DNA of 64,000 bases from NCBI RefSeq assembly GCF_039523035.1, contig NZ_BAAAEN010000010.1, forward strand, positions 138,666 to 202,665, given 5' to 3'. A program made the translations under genes and the position numbers. How positions within the stretch are numbered: position 1 is the first letter of the stretch; every line of letters begins with the position of its first letter. The stretch comes from Pigmentiphaga daeguensis (GTDB lineage: Bacteria; Pseudomonadota; Gammaproteobacteria; Burkholderiales; Burkholderiaceae_B). Positions 34,525 through 43,375 of this stretch are shown here, piece by piece. Under the pieces are notes generated by a model. The model had not been told where the DNA came from, did no database searches, and saw only the letters and a program-made list of their open reading frames with translations.

Positions 34525-36108
34525 TCAGCCCGTTGCCGCGCCCGGTGCCGCCGCCAGTTCCCTGAGCCTGGCCTTCGATATCTTGCCCACGCCGATGCGG
34601 GGGAAATCCTCGACGAACACGACCTCGCGCGGCACCTTGTACTTGGCCAGTTCCCGCCGGCATGCCTCGACGATGGCGTCGGCCAGCCCCGTGACGCCGC
34701 CGTCCGCCGGCAGCCGCACGAAGGCGACGGGAACTTCGCCGTAGGCGGCATCGGGCCGGCCGACCACGGCCACTTCGCTTACCCGGGGTACCGTCCGGAT
34801 GACCCGCTCTATCTCTGCCGCGGAGACCCCTTCGCCGCCGACCTTGAGCAGGTCCTTGGCGCGGTCGCCGAACTGGATCGAGCCGTCTTCATGCAACAGC
34901 ACGCTGTCGCCCGTCCTGAAGTAGCCATCATCGTCGAAGGCGTCCCGCGTCGCTTGGGCATTGCCGAAGTACTCGGCAAACAGGGTGATCCCCCGTATGC
35001 CACGGACCAGAAGATTGCCGCGTTCGCCGGGCAGGCAGTCGCGGCCCCGGTCGTCGACGATGCGTACGCCGTAGCCGGCGGATGGGCGGCCGATGGCGCC
35101 GGGCCGGGGAGGCGACCACGGATCGGTGACGATGCCTTGCGCGACCATTTCGGTCATGCCCCACGCTCCCATCATCCTGATGCCGAAATGGGCCTCGTGC
35201 TCGGGCAGCCAAAGCGCATTGCACCATTGCCGGAAGGCGTGGCCGCGGGGAACGGGCATGCCCGCCAGCACGTTGGCACTGAAGATGACGTGAGATCCCA
35301 CGGTGCTGCGATGCTCGAGCGCGACCGGCCAATAGCGGCTGGCCGAGAAGCGGGGCTGCAGGACGATGCTGGCGCCGGCCCAGAGCGCGGGAAAGACCGA
35401 CCAGGACAGGCCGACCACGTGGAACAGCGGCAGGAACACCTGGAACACGTCGTCGCCGCGCAGGCCTTGCTGCATGGCGCCGAGTCTGCCGGCCCACAAG
35501 GCGTTGGCATGCGTCCATGCCACGCCCTTGGGGCGCGAGGTCGTGCCACTCGTGAACAGCACGGACAGCGGCGCCGCCGCGTCGGGCGGGCGTTGCGGCG
35601 CGGGCGCGGCCAGCAGCGCGGCGTGGCGTTCGTCGGGCCGTGGCGCGGTGGCGGCGTCGGCGGGCTGCCCGGCATCGTCGTCGGTGATCGCCAGCCATTT
35701 CAGGCCGGGGCAATGGCCGCGGATCTTCGCCGCGAATTTCGGATGCGTGACGGCCCCGCAGGCCTCCGTCAGTTCGGCGAAATAGGCCAGTTCCGGTCCG
35801 GCGGCCATGGCATTGGTGGGAACACAGACGGCGCCCAGATGCGCGCAGGCGAAATACGTCAGCAGGAATTCCGGACAGTTCTCCAGGTGCATCAGGACGC
35901 GGTCGCCGACGCGCACGCCGCGCCTTTCCAGGCCGCCCGCCAGCGAGGCGACCTGTCCGGCGAACTCGGCGTAGGTCCAGGTGCGCGATACGCCGGGCTC
36001 CGGTGCCCAGGTCAGGAACGGGTGTCCGGGCCGCTCGGCCGCCTTCCTGCGGAGCAATGTGGCCAGATCGTGGCCGGTGAATTGAAGCAGCGCGTCCTGG
36101 TGTGTCAT
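34525..36108 (-). CDS. Acyl-CoA synthetase (AMP-forming) / acid-CoA ligase
   Basis: 527 residues from the ATG at 36108 (MTHQDALLQFTGHDLATLLR), whose ATGA overlaps the stop of the DsbA-like gene. ANL-superfamily motifs: P-loop LFTSGTTSRPKGVAWTH, MMGAWGMTEMVAQG, the hinge region DGYFRTGDSVLLHEDGSIQF and the C-terminal catalytic Lys in GVGKISKARLREL. It activates a carboxylic acid to its CoA thioester via an acyl-adenylate; crotonobetaine/cyclohexanecarboxylate-like ligases look similar. With the neighbouring Bug and isomerase it suggests CoA-dependent degradation of an imported acid. Confidence 0.92.
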   Translation of the reverse strand: MTHQDALLQFTGHDLATLLRRKAAERPGHPFLTWAPEPGVSRTWTYAEFAGQVASLAGGLERRGVRVGDRVLMHLENCPEFLLTYFACAHLGAVCVPTNAMAAGPELAYFAELTEACGAVTHPKFAAKIRGHCPGLKWLAITDDDAGQPADAATAPRPDERHAALLAAPAPQRPPDAAAPLSVLFTSGTTSRPKGVAWTHANALWAGRLGAMQQGLRGDDVFQVFLPLFHVVGLSWSVFPALWAGASIVLQPRFSASRYWPVALEHRSTVGSHVIFSANVLAGMPVPRGHAFRQWCNALWLPEHEAHFGIRMMGAWGMTEMVAQGIVTDPWSPPRPGAIGRPSAGYGVRIVDDRGRDCLPGERGNLLVRGIRGITLFAEYFGNAQATRDAFDDDGYFRTGDSVLLHEDGSIQFGDRAKDLLKVGGEGVSAAEIERVIRTVPRVSEVAVVGRPDAAYGEVPVAFVRLPADGGVTGLADAIVEACRRELAKYKVPREVVFVEDFPRIGVGKISKARLRELAAAPGAATG

Positions 36109-36728
36109 GGCGCGGGATCCCACGAACCGTGCTCGAGCCAATGTTCGAGCATCCATAGGCGGTCCACCCCCCAGAGGGGTTGGCCGTCGACGATGAAGAA
36201 AGGCACGCCGAACACCCCCTGGGCGACCGCGTGATCCACCTCTTCCTTGAGCGCGGCCTTGATGCCGGGCGATTCCATGCCTTGGCCCAGCGCCGCGGTG
36301 TCCACGCCCAGCAATGCCGCTTCCTCCAGGACCGCTTCCGCGGTGGAGATGTCTTCCCCCTTGGCCCACAGCCTGGCGCAGATGGCGCGCGCAAAGCGCG
36401 CGGCCTGCGCGGAATCGTGCCGCTTCAACCAGAGGAAGGCGCGCAGCGCGCGGATGGGGGACACGTCCGGGTGGCGCAGCTCGCATATCGGCACGCCCAG
36501 CAGACGCGCCATGCGGTGCTTGTCCTGCCGGGAGTAATCGGCCTTGAGCGGCGTCGCCGGAACCGGCTTCAATCCCATCACCTGCAGTACCGTGACGCTC
36601 AGGAGCACCGGCCGCCAGTCCACCTGCCTGCCATGGCGCGCCGCCAGTGTCTCGATTTGGGTCGAAGCCAGGTAGCCATAGGGAGAGATCGGATCGAAGT
36701 AGAAGGCGATGGGGGAAGGCTGGTCCAT
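36105..36728 (-). CDS. DsbA-family 2-hydroxychromene-2-carboxylate isomerase-like protein
   Basis: 207 residues from the ATG at 36728 (MDQPSPIAFYFDPISPYGYL). This is the kappa-class glutathione transferase fold: the catalytic Ser sits in FDPISPYGYLAS where thiol oxidoreductases have Cys-X2-Cys, and the cis-Pro loop is VFGVPFFIVDG. Such isomerases act in naphthalene-type pathways using glutathione. It lies between the Bug gene (2-bp gap) and the CoA ligase (4-bp overlap), so the three form one transcript. Confidence 0.9.
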   Translation of the reverse strand: MDQPSPIAFYFDPISPYGYLASTQIETLAARHGRQVDWRPVLLSVTVLQVMGLKPVPATPLKADYSRQDKHRMARLLGVPICELRHPDVSPIRALRAFLWLKRHDSAQAARFARAICARLWAKGEDISTAEAVLEEAALLGVDTAALGQGMESPGIKAALKEEVDHAVAQGVFGVPFFIVDGQPLWGVDRLWMLEHWLEHGSWDPAP

Positions 36729-36730
36729 GC

Positions 36731-37696
36731 CTACAACTTCTCGATGCCGGCCGCCTTCACGATGCCGCTCCATCGCGTCAGCTCGCTGGCGATGAGACGC
36801 GAGAACTCGGCGGCCGTGCTGGTTTCCGGATCCAGCCCCATGGCGGCATACCGTTGTTGGACTTCCGGTAGCGCGATCACGCGATGTACCTCGCGCTGGA
36901 GACGGTCGACGATGGCCGGCGGCGTGCCGGCGGGGGCCAGCAATCCTTGCCACAGCTGCACGTCCAGGCCCTTGAGTCCCAGGCTGGTGAAGGTCGGCAC
37001 GCCCGGAAACGAGGGGTGTTCGGCACGCGAGGTGATCGCTATGGCCTTGAGCTTGCCCGTCTTCAAGCCGGCGCCGATGGAAATCGAGTCGGAAATGGTC
37101 GCCAGCACGTCGTTGGCGATGGCGGCATTGACCGCGTCGGTACTGCCCTTGTAAAGGATTTCCTGGAACCGGGAACCCGCCTGCAGGTTGAGCTGTTCGC
37201 CGATCAGGCGAAACGGCGCGGCCGCGGACGAATAATTGGCTTTTTCGGGATGCGCCTTCGCATAGGCCAGCAGCTCGGGCAGGCTCTGGGCGGGCCCGCT
37301 CTTGTTGACGGCCATCAGCACCGGCAGCGACGCGACCAGCGAAATCGGAGCGAAATCCCTGGCGGCGTCGTACTTCACTTCCTTGTACAGCGCGGGGTTG
37401 ATCGCGAGCGCGCCACTGGCGCCCAGCAGGATGGTGTAGCCGTCGGGCGCCGCGCGGGCCACGTACTCCGTCGCGATCATCGAGGCCGCACCTGGGCGGT
37501 TCTCGACCACCACTTGTACCCCCAGCCCTTCGGACATTTTCTGCGCGAGCACGCGCGCCAGGATGTCGCTGCCGCCGCCGGCGGTATAGCCCACTACCAG
37601 GCGTACCGGCCGCGTGGGGTAGTCGTTCGCGAAGGCGGGGGCGTGTACGAACGCGGCGAGCACGACGGCCCCCGCCGACAGGCGTTTGCAAGGCAT
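36731..37696 (-). CDS. Bug/TctC family periplasmic receptor
   Basis: 321 residues with signal peptide MPCKRLSAGAVVLAAFVHAP and then YPTRPVRLVVGYTAGGGSDI, a Bug signature with Gly-Tyr-Thr-Ala-Gly replacing Pro-Phe-Ala-Pro-Gly. First gene of the Bug/isomerase/CoA-ligase operon; GGAG precedes the ATG. It lies downstream of the MarR gene on the same strand with a small palindrome between them. Confidence 0.92.
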   Translation of the reverse strand: MPCKRLSAGAVVLAAFVHAPAFANDYPTRPVRLVVGYTAGGGSDILARVLAQKMSEGLGVQVVVENRPGAASMIATEYVARAAPDGYTILLGASGALAINPALYKEVKYDAARDFAPISLVASLPVLMAVNKSGPAQSLPELLAYAKAHPEKANYSSAAAPFRLIGEQLNLQAGSRFQEILYKGSTDAVNAAIANDVLATISDSISIGAGLKTGKLKAIAITSRAEHPSFPGVPTFTSLGLKGLDVQLWQGLLAPAGTPPAIVDRLQREVHRVIALPEVQQRYAAMGLDPETSTAAEFSRLIASELTRWSGIVKAAGIEKL

Positions 37697-37756
37697 GGTG
37701 TCTCCTGAGTCATTGGCCGCTTCTGCTCGGCTGGCCGATCGCTGGCAGGGACAATA

Positions 37757-37769
37757 TAAGGCTTCCTTA
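37757..37769. promoter_or_regulatory. TAAGG-CTT-CCTTA palindrome upstream of Bug operon
   Basis: A 13-bp palindrome in the AT-rich part of the gap between the MarR and Bug genes, 61 bp before the Bug start and overlapping a possible leftward -10. Its sequence is unlike the MarR-type sites at 38447-38500, so a different regulator may bind. Confidence 0.35.
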
Positions 37770-37806
37770 CAATATGCGTAACGAGGGGGAACCCTAGCCC
37801 GGCGCG

Positions 37807-38322
37807 CTACATCTTCAAGGCCCGGCCCTGAAGCTTGTCGACCACGCGGAACAGCGTCGCGCGTTCCTGCGCCGACAGGCCCGACAGCAGGTCTTCCTGG
37901 AATTCCAGGGCCACGGGGACGATGGCCCAGTAGACCTCCTGGCCGGCATCGGTCAGGTCCAGGAAGGCTTCGCGCCTGTCGTTCTCGTTGGGCCGCCGCC
38001 GGATCAGTCCCGCCGCCTCGAGATCGGTGATCGCGCGCGAGACCATGACCTTGGTCATGCGGGTCTTGGCGCAGATATCGCGTGCGGTCATCGCGGCGTG
38101 TTCCCCTTCCGCGCCGCGCCGCTCACCCAGGAAGGAAATCACGCGCCAGCGCGGGCCGTCGATGCCGAAGCGTTCGGAATACGCCGCATAACTGCGCGCG
38201 AAGCGGTCGGCGACCAGGCTCGACAGCATGTTCAGCCGGTAGGGCAGGAAGGCGTCGAGTTGCAGGGAAGGGTGTTCGCCTGCCGGGCGGGAGGAAGCGG
38301 GCGTCGATCGCTTGATGGCCAT
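37807..38322 (-). CDS. MarR family transcriptional regulator
   Basis: 171 residues. The winged helix is at about 75-125 (MTARDICAKTRMTKVMVSRA, wing with RRRPNENDRREAFLDLT), flanked by dimerisation helices (YRLNMLSSLVADRFARSYAA). MarR proteins usually repress a divergent catabolic operon until an aromatic ligand binds. The divergent operon starts at 38545, and two palindromes fitting a MarR dimer lie in its promoter, so the pairing is well supported. Confidence 0.94.
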   Translation of the reverse strand: MAIKRSTPASSRPAGEHPSLQLDAFLPYRLNMLSSLVADRFARSYAAYSERFGIDGPRWRVISFLGERRGAEGEHAAMTARDICAKTRMTKVMVSRAITDLEAAGLIRRRPNENDRREAFLDLTDAGQEVYWAIVPVALEFQEDLLSGLSAQERATLFRVVDKLQGRALKM

Positions 38323-38441
38323 GGGGACGAAGCAGGGTCTGGTGCCAAAGGGCGAATTCTAGTCCTCTTGCCGCGGCGGACGCAGGCCTGGGTGGCGCAG
38401 GCCCCCGGGTTTTGCCTAGTCGCCGAACCTTCGGAAATCGC

Positions 38442-38500
38442 TTGACTTGGTTTCATAAGAAACCAATACTGTTTGGAAATTAGTTTCGTAGGAAACTAAT
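38442..38500 (+). promoter_or_regulatory. Sigma70-type promoter with two MarR-type operators
   Basis: TTGACT (38442-38447) and AATACT (38465-38470) are spaced by 17 bp. A palindrome with 8-bp arms (38447-38466, TTGGTTTC-N4-GAAACCAA) fills that spacer. A second, with 9-bp arms (38479-38500, ATTAGTTTC-N4-GAAACTAAT), covers the expected transcription start. Both share GTTTC-N4-GAAAC, centres 33 bp apart (about three turns). Binding here would block RNA polymerase directly. Confidence 0.8.
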
Positions 38501-38544
38501 TGCGGCGCATGGACCGCATATCGATTCTTGATGGAGTGTCCGGC

Positions 38545-40236
38545 ATGGCATCGACCGAAGGCATATCGGGCAGTGGCGCGCGATATGACTCCCTTTACTT
38601 CGACTATGTGCACCATCCTTTCGAGCTTCCCCCGGAAATGCGCGGGGACGCGCCGGTGCACCAGGTGGTCGTCGCCGGCGCCGGGCCCGTCGGCCTGACC
38701 GTGGCGCTGGAGCTTGCCCGGCGCGGCATCGAGGTGGTGGTGCTGGAGGAAGACGACACCGTCAACCGGGGCAGCCGGGCGGTGGGCACCGCGCGGCGCA
38801 GCCTGGAGATCTTCGAGCGCATCGGCGCGGGCACGCGTTTCGTCGAGACCGGCGTGTCGTGGAAGGGCGGCCGCAGCTATTACCGGGACAAGCTGGTGCT
38901 GGATTTCCAGGTGCAGCAGGATCCGCGGCTCAAGCATCCACCCATGGTGTCGCTGGCGCAGTGCCACGTCGAGCAGTACCTGTACGAGGCGCTGCGCGCC
39001 TACCCCAACGTTTCCCTGCGCTGGTCGTCGCGGCTGGAGCATGTCGAACAGGACGGCGAACGGGTGACCGCCCGGGTCCATACGCCGTCCGGGTCCTACG
39101 CGTTGCATGCGCAGTGGCTGGTGGCGTGCGACGGCGGCCGTAGCGCGGTGCGCCGCTCGCTGGGCAAGGAGCTGCGGGGCAGCGTGTACGAAGGCCGCTA
39201 CCTGATCGTCGACATCCAGATGCGCAGCAAGGAACCGCCCGGCCGGCGCGTCTGGTTCGACCCGCCGGCGTTTCCGGGGGCGACCATCATCATGCACAAG
39301 CAGCCCTTCGACATCTGGCGCATCGACTACCAGCTGTTGCCCGAAGAGGACCTGGAACGGGAGATCCAGCCCAAGCGGGTGCGCGAGCGGGTGACCGAAT
39401 TCCTGGCGTCGATAGGCGAGACGGCGGATTGGCAGATCGACTGGATCAGCCCGTACCGCGCACACAGCCTGACGCTGGACGACTATCGCGATGGCCGCGT
39501 GCTGTTCGCCGGCGACGCCGCGCACCTGGTCCCCATCTTCGGCGCGCGGGGCATGAACGGCGGCGTGGACGACGCCCACAACCTGGGCTGGAAGCTGGCC
39601 TGGGTGGCGGCGGGACAGGCTCCGCCGGCCCTGCTGGATACCTATTCGATCGAGCGCGTGGATGCGGCCAGGCAGAACATGGCACTGGCGGAGAAGAGCA
39701 CGCGTTTCATGACGCCGCCCACGCGCGGGCACGCCGTCATGCAGGAAGCGGTGCTGTCGCTGGCGGTAAGCGAGCCCTTCGTGCGCGAGCTGATCAATCC
39801 TCGCCAGGTGACGGAACTGCGCATGACCGGTTCGTCGCTGCGTCTTGCCGACGATGGTTCGTTCGGCCACGGCCCCGCGCCCGGCGCCGTCTGCCCGAAC
39901 CTGCCATGCGGCGCATCGGCCGGCGGGACGGTGTTCCTGCACGACAGGCTGGGTCGCGATTTCACGCTGCTGGCGTTCGGCGACGCTGGACTGGGCGACA
40001 AGTCGCGGCGCCTGGACGCGCTGCGCGCGTCGATGGGCGTGCCGTTCGGCATCGATGCCGTCGCGCTCGACGATGCCGGGATCGCCGGGGCGTTCGACGC
40101 CAGGCCGGGTACGGCCTACCTTGTGCGGCCCGACGGCCACGTGATGGCGCGGTGGCGTGCCTGGGAACCCGAAACGGTGTTGCCGTGCCTGGTGCGCGCG
40201 GTGCGCGGTAAAGAGGAGTTGGACCATGCTGGTTGA
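38545..40236 (+). CDS. FAD-dependent aromatic monooxygenase (MhpA-like)
   Basis: 563 residues from the ATG at 38545 (MASTEGISGSGARYDSLYFD), preceded by GGAG; TTG 38500 and ATG 38509 are weaker options. FAD motifs: VVVAGAGPVGLTVALELARR (GXGXXG), the DG loop VACDGGRSAVRRSLGK, and LFAGDAAHLVPIFGARGMNG. This is the group of 3-(3-hydroxyphenyl)propionate and related ring hydroxylases that use NAD(P)H and O2. First gene of a seven-gene run, controlled by the promoter at 38442-38500. Confidence 0.93.
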   Translation: MASTEGISGSGARYDSLYFDYVHHPFELPPEMRGDAPVHQVVVAGAGPVGLTVALELARRGIEVVVLEEDDTVNRGSRAVGTARRSLEIFERIGAGTRFVETGVSWKGGRSYYRDKLVLDFQVQQDPRLKHPPMVSLAQCHVEQYLYEALRAYPNVSLRWSSRLEHVEQDGERVTARVHTPSGSYALHAQWLVACDGGRSAVRRSLGKELRGSVYEGRYLIVDIQMRSKEPPGRRVWFDPPAFPGATIIMHKQPFDIWRIDYQLLPEEDLEREIQPKRVRERVTEFLASIGETADWQIDWISPYRAHSLTLDDYRDGRVLFAGDAAHLVPIFGARGMNGGVDDAHNLGWKLAWVAAGQAPPALLDTYSIERVDAARQNMALAEKSTRFMTPPTRGHAVMQEAVLSLAVSEPFVRELINPRQVTELRMTGSSLRLADDGSFGHGPAPGAVCPNLPCGASAGGTVFLHDRLGRDFTLLAFGDAGLGDKSRRLDALRASMGVPFGIDAVALDDAGIAGAFDARPGTAYLVRPDGHVMARWRAWEPETVLPCLVRAVRGKEELDHAG

Positions 40237-40435
40237 ACAGACATTGCCCGCGGGGCTGCTGGAACGCAATTGGGAGGCGCTGGCCGTCGCGATGAACGCG
40301 GCCGGGCCGGACAAGGAGGCGGTCTTCCTGGCCAAGGTCGCCTTGATGTTGTCGTCCATGCTGGCCGATCCGGGCCGGCTGGCGCAGGTCATCGAGGTCG
40401 CACTGCGCGACCTGCGGCACGGGGAGCGGGCATGA
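40226..40435 (+). CDS. Small conserved protein (DUF2783-like)
   Basis: 69 residues starting MLVEQTLPAGLLERNWEALA, overlapping the monooxygenase end by 11 bp and the next gene's start by 4 bp (ATGA); GGAG is well placed. Entirely helical by appearance, with no membrane segment or metal motif. Small proteins of this type accompany FAD monooxygenases in related bacteria; I recall the family as DUF2783 but cannot verify it. Tight overlaps on both sides show it is translated with the operon. Confidence 0.75.
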   Translation: MLVEQTLPAGLLERNWEALAVAMNAAGPDKEAVFLAKVALMLSSMLADPGRLAQVIEVALRDLRHGERA

Positions 40436-41637
40436 GCACGGGCGACAAACGCATCGCCATCGCCGGCGCCGGCATAGGCGGCCTGGCCGCGGGGCTGGCC
40501 CTGCTCAAGCAGGGCTTCGACGTCGACATCTACGAACAGGCGGCCGAGCTGGGCGAGGTGGGTGCCGGCGTGCAGATCAGCCCCAACGGTACGCGGCTGC
40601 TCCAGGCCTGGGGGCTGGGCGACGCCATGTTCGAACTGGGCACCCAGACCAGGGGCAAGGAGATCCGCGTCTGGAACACGGCGGACGCCAATCGCTACCT
40701 GGAGCTGGGCGCCGCGTCGGTAACGAAGTACGGCGCGCCCTACCTGACGTTCCATCGCGCGGACCTGCATGCGCTGCTGCTGGAAGCCGTGCGGCGGGAG
40801 AAACGCGACGCCATTCACCTGAACGCCGCCTTCGCGTCGCTGGGCACGGCTGACGGCGGCGCCGAGATGCGCCTGGCCTCGGGCCGGACCGTCCGGGCCG
40901 ATGCGCTGATCGGCGCCGACGGCGTCCATTCCAAGGTGCGCCAGGCCTTGTTCGGCGCGGACCGGCCCCGGTTCACCGGCTGCATGGCGTGGCGTGGCCT
41001 GATCGACGCGAGCCGCCTGCCGGCATCGATCAACCGCACGGGCGGCGTGTCCTGGCTGGGGCCGACCGCGCACGTGCTGACCTATCCCATCCGCAAGGGA
41101 CGGATGCTGAACTTCATCGGCATGGTGGACCGGGCGGACTGGACGGTCGAGTCATGGAACGCGCGCGGCACGATAGCGGAATGCCTGGCGGATTTCGAAG
41201 GCTGGCACGAGGACGTGATCGCCATGATCGAGCGCATCGAGGTGCCCTACAAATGGGCACTGATCGTGCGCGATACCCTGCCCGTCTGGGTGCGGGGGCA
41301 CGTCGCCCTGCTGGGCGATGCCTGCCACAGCACGCTGCCCTTCATGGCCCAGGGCGCCAACATGGCGCTGGAAGACGCCATGGTGCTGGGCCGCTGCCTG
41401 CGCCGCACACCCGATGACATTCCGGCCGCGCTGGCCTCGTATGAACGCATGCGGGTCGAGCGGACCACGCGGATCGTGAACGAGTCGGCGGCCCAGATCA
41501 CGCGCGTCCATGCGCCCGTGCTGGCCGAGGCCGGCGCCGCGCGGGAACACATCCGGCGCGAGTGGGAGCCGCACCGTGTCGAGGACCGCTACGACTGGGT
41601 CTATGGCTATGACGCCATCGAACAGCCTTTCGCCTAG
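40432..41637 (+). CDS. FAD-dependent monooxygenase (salicylate/hydroxybenzoate hydroxylase type)
   Basis: 401 residues from the ATG at 40432 (MSTGDKRIAIAGAGIGGLAA). It has the Rossmann GAGIGGLAAGLALLKQGFDV, the DG motif LIGADGVHSKVRQALFG and the second FAD motif ALLGDACHSTLPFMAQGANM. This is typical of single-component class A flavoprotein hydroxylases such as salicylate 1-hydroxylase and 3-hydroxybenzoate 6-hydroxylase. It is distinct from the larger monooxygenase two genes upstream, so the pathway has two successive hydroxylations or hydroxylative decarboxylations. Confidence 0.93.
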   Translation: MSTGDKRIAIAGAGIGGLAAGLALLKQGFDVDIYEQAAELGEVGAGVQISPNGTRLLQAWGLGDAMFELGTQTRGKEIRVWNTADANRYLELGAASVTKYGAPYLTFHRADLHALLLEAVRREKRDAIHLNAAFASLGTADGGAEMRLASGRTVRADALIGADGVHSKVRQALFGADRPRFTGCMAWRGLIDASRLPASINRTGGVSWLGPTAHVLTYPIRKGRMLNFIGMVDRADWTVESWNARGTIAECLADFEGWHEDVIAMIERIEVPYKWALIVRDTLPVWVRGHVALLGDACHSTLPFMAQGANMALEDAMVLGRCLRRTPDDIPAALASYERMRVERTTRIVNESAAQITRVHAPVLAEAGAAREHIRREWEPHRVEDRYDWVYGYDAIEQPFA

Positions 41638-41647
41638 GAGCGCCGCC

Positions 41648-42259
41648 ATGTCTTCTTCCGCCGCCGACGATCTCGCCATACGGAGCCTGCGGCAGCGATG
41701 GGCCTTCCATCGCGACCAGGGTGATTTCGCCGGCATGGCCGGCTGCTTCCACCCCGAGGCGACCGCCAGCATCTCGTGGTTCAACGGCAAGGTCGCGGAC
41801 CTGGTGCCGCTGCTGGCGGCCAGCGACGCGGCGCGCAAGCCCGGCGAACACGGCAAGCACTGGGTCGGGAACTGCCGCGTGGACCAGCGTGGCGACCGGG
41901 CCCTGCTGGAGTCCGACATGGCCATCCTGATCCGCGAGCACATCGACGGACAACTGTTCGACTACACCGGCTACTGCCGTTTCCTCGACCAGGTGGAACG
42001 CCGCGCCGGCAGGTGGGGCATCCTGCACTGGACGGCGATCTTCGACAAGGACCGCCTCGATCCCGCGCAGGGCGAGGCGCCCCCATGGCTGCGCGAGGTG
42101 GATCTGGCGGCCCCGGATGCCGGGCTGGCCTTCATGCGCCTGCGGCAACGCAAGAAGGGCCGCGACGTGCCCGCCTCGACGGTGGTGGGCGGCAGCCAGG
42201 CCGAGCAGCAATTGCGGCGCGCGGCCTGGGCATGGCTGGAGCGGCGCGATGGCCAGTGA
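41648..42259 (+). CDS. NTF2/SnoaL-like protein
   Basis: 203 residues from the ATG at 41648 (MSSSAADDLAIRSLRQRWAF), preceded by GGAG. The opening helix with RWAFHRDQGDFAGMAGCFHP and the following strand ATASISWFNG match the SnoaL-like cone fold used by isomerases, dehydratases and some ring-modifying enzymes. The C-terminal 45 residues (RLRQRKKGRDVPAS onward) are basic and extra. It is translationally linked to the DszB-like gene, whose ATG lies inside its end. The catalytic role is unknown. Confidence 0.8.
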   Translation: MSSSAADDLAIRSLRQRWAFHRDQGDFAGMAGCFHPEATASISWFNGKVADLVPLLAASDAARKPGEHGKHWVGNCRVDQRGDRALLESDMAILIREHIDGQLFDYTGYCRFLDQVERRAGRWGILHWTAIFDKDRLDPAQGEAPPWLREVDLAAPDAGLAFMRLRQRKKGRDVPASTVVGGSQAEQQLRRAAWAWLERRDGQ

Positions 42260-43355
42260 ACATTCCCCCTTGAACGATGAGTCCCGCGTGATGAATCCCT
42301 CCACTCTCTGGTACACCCGCTGCCCGGTGCCGACGGCGTTCGGCGTCGCCGTCGAGCGGGGTTTTCTCGATGCCGAACTGGCGCGCGACGGCATCGTGGC
42401 GCGTTCGCTCGCATCCAGCACCGACAACCAGGTCAGACAGTCGCATTTCCACCATTCCCAGCCCAACTCGTTCCGCCACGGCGGCAACGGCCCTCCGCTG
42501 GTGACCCGCTCGCGCGGCGGCCGGGTCAAGTTGATCGGCCTGTCGTGGAACGACAGCATCAAGCCCATGCTGGTCATGCCGGACAGTGGCATCGCCTCGG
42601 TGCGCGAACTGGCCGGCAGGAAGGTCTCGCTGCCGATACGCGCCGGCGATTCCATCGATTTCTGGAAGGCCTCGTCGCTGCGGGGCACCGAACTCGCGCT
42701 GGCGCGCGAGGGCATGACCATGGATGACGTGGCGATGACGCCGGTCTCGACCAACCGGACGTTCATGGACGGAGCGACGGCCTCCACCGCCCGGACGGCC
42801 ACGCTGTGGGGCGCGCAGTGCATGCTGGGCCACCAGCGCGAGGAAGCCTTCGCGCTGGTCCGGGGCGAGGTGGACGCGCTCTACAGCCAGGGCGCGATTG
42901 CCGCCGTGGTCATGGGGTTCACCGGCGCGGTGGCCATCGCCGACGCGGCCTCCAGTCCCGACCTGGCCGGTCGCGTGAACAACGATGCGCCGCTGGCCCT
43001 GACCGTGAGCGAGGACCTGCTGGCCGAGCAGCCGGAACTGGTGGCGCGCTGCCTGGCCGCGGTCCTGCGCGCGGCCGCCTGGGCGGCGGCCAACGAGCGC
43101 GAGGCCAAGCGTGTCATCGCTGCCGACACCGGCCTGCCCGAGGAACTCGTGGACGCGGCCTTTCCGCAGGAGGTCCACCGCCAGCTCGAGGTCGACCTGC
43201 GTCCGGAGTGGGTGGAGGCGCTGCGGGTGCAACACGACCACTTGCTGCGGCATGGCTTCCTGGCCGCGCCCATCGACTTCGACCGTTTCGTCGACCATGG
43301 CCCACTGCGGCGCGCCCGGGAAATCCTGGCCGGCGAAGCGGCCGTGTCCCAGTGA
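42249..43355 (+). CDS. DszB-like sulfinate desulfinase candidate (solute-binding fold, no leader)
   Basis: 368 residues from the ATG at 42249 (MASEHSPLNDESRVMNPSTL), with GGAG 7 bp upstream. No signal peptide. The fold is that of SsuA/ThiY-type binding proteins, but the N-terminus carries the signature of the HPBS desulfinase DszB: WYTRCPVPTAFG with Cys25, and HFHHSQPNSFRHGG with His66 and Arg76. From memory DszB has Cys27, His60 and Arg70 in the same motifs, with the same 10-residue His-Arg spacing. EVDALYSQ also matches. I infer a cytoplasmic C-S (sulfinate) hydrolase or a related enzyme rather than an ABC transporter protein; no ABC genes are near. Confidence 0.72.
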   Translation: MASEHSPLNDESRVMNPSTLWYTRCPVPTAFGVAVERGFLDAELARDGIVARSLASSTDNQVRQSHFHHSQPNSFRHGGNGPPLVTRSRGGRVKLIGLSWNDSIKPMLVMPDSGIASVRELAGRKVSLPIRAGDSIDFWKASSLRGTELALAREGMTMDDVAMTPVSTNRTFMDGATASTARTATLWGAQCMLGHQREEAFALVRGEVDALYSQGAIAAVVMGFTGAVAIADAASSPDLAGRVNNDAPLALTVSEDLLAEQPELVARCLAAVLRAAAWAAANEREAKRVIAADTGLPEELVDAAFPQEVHRQLEVDLRPEWVEALRVQHDHLLRHGFLAAPIDFDRFVDHGPLRRAREILAGEAAVSQ

Positions 43356-43375
43356 ACAAAGACAAGGAGACCGCC

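Noticed and set aside
38416..41073. An 885-codon minus-strand open frame over the FAD monooxygenases
   Set aside because: Antisense shadow: the plus strand encodes clear flavoproteins with ribosome sites and ATGA overlaps.
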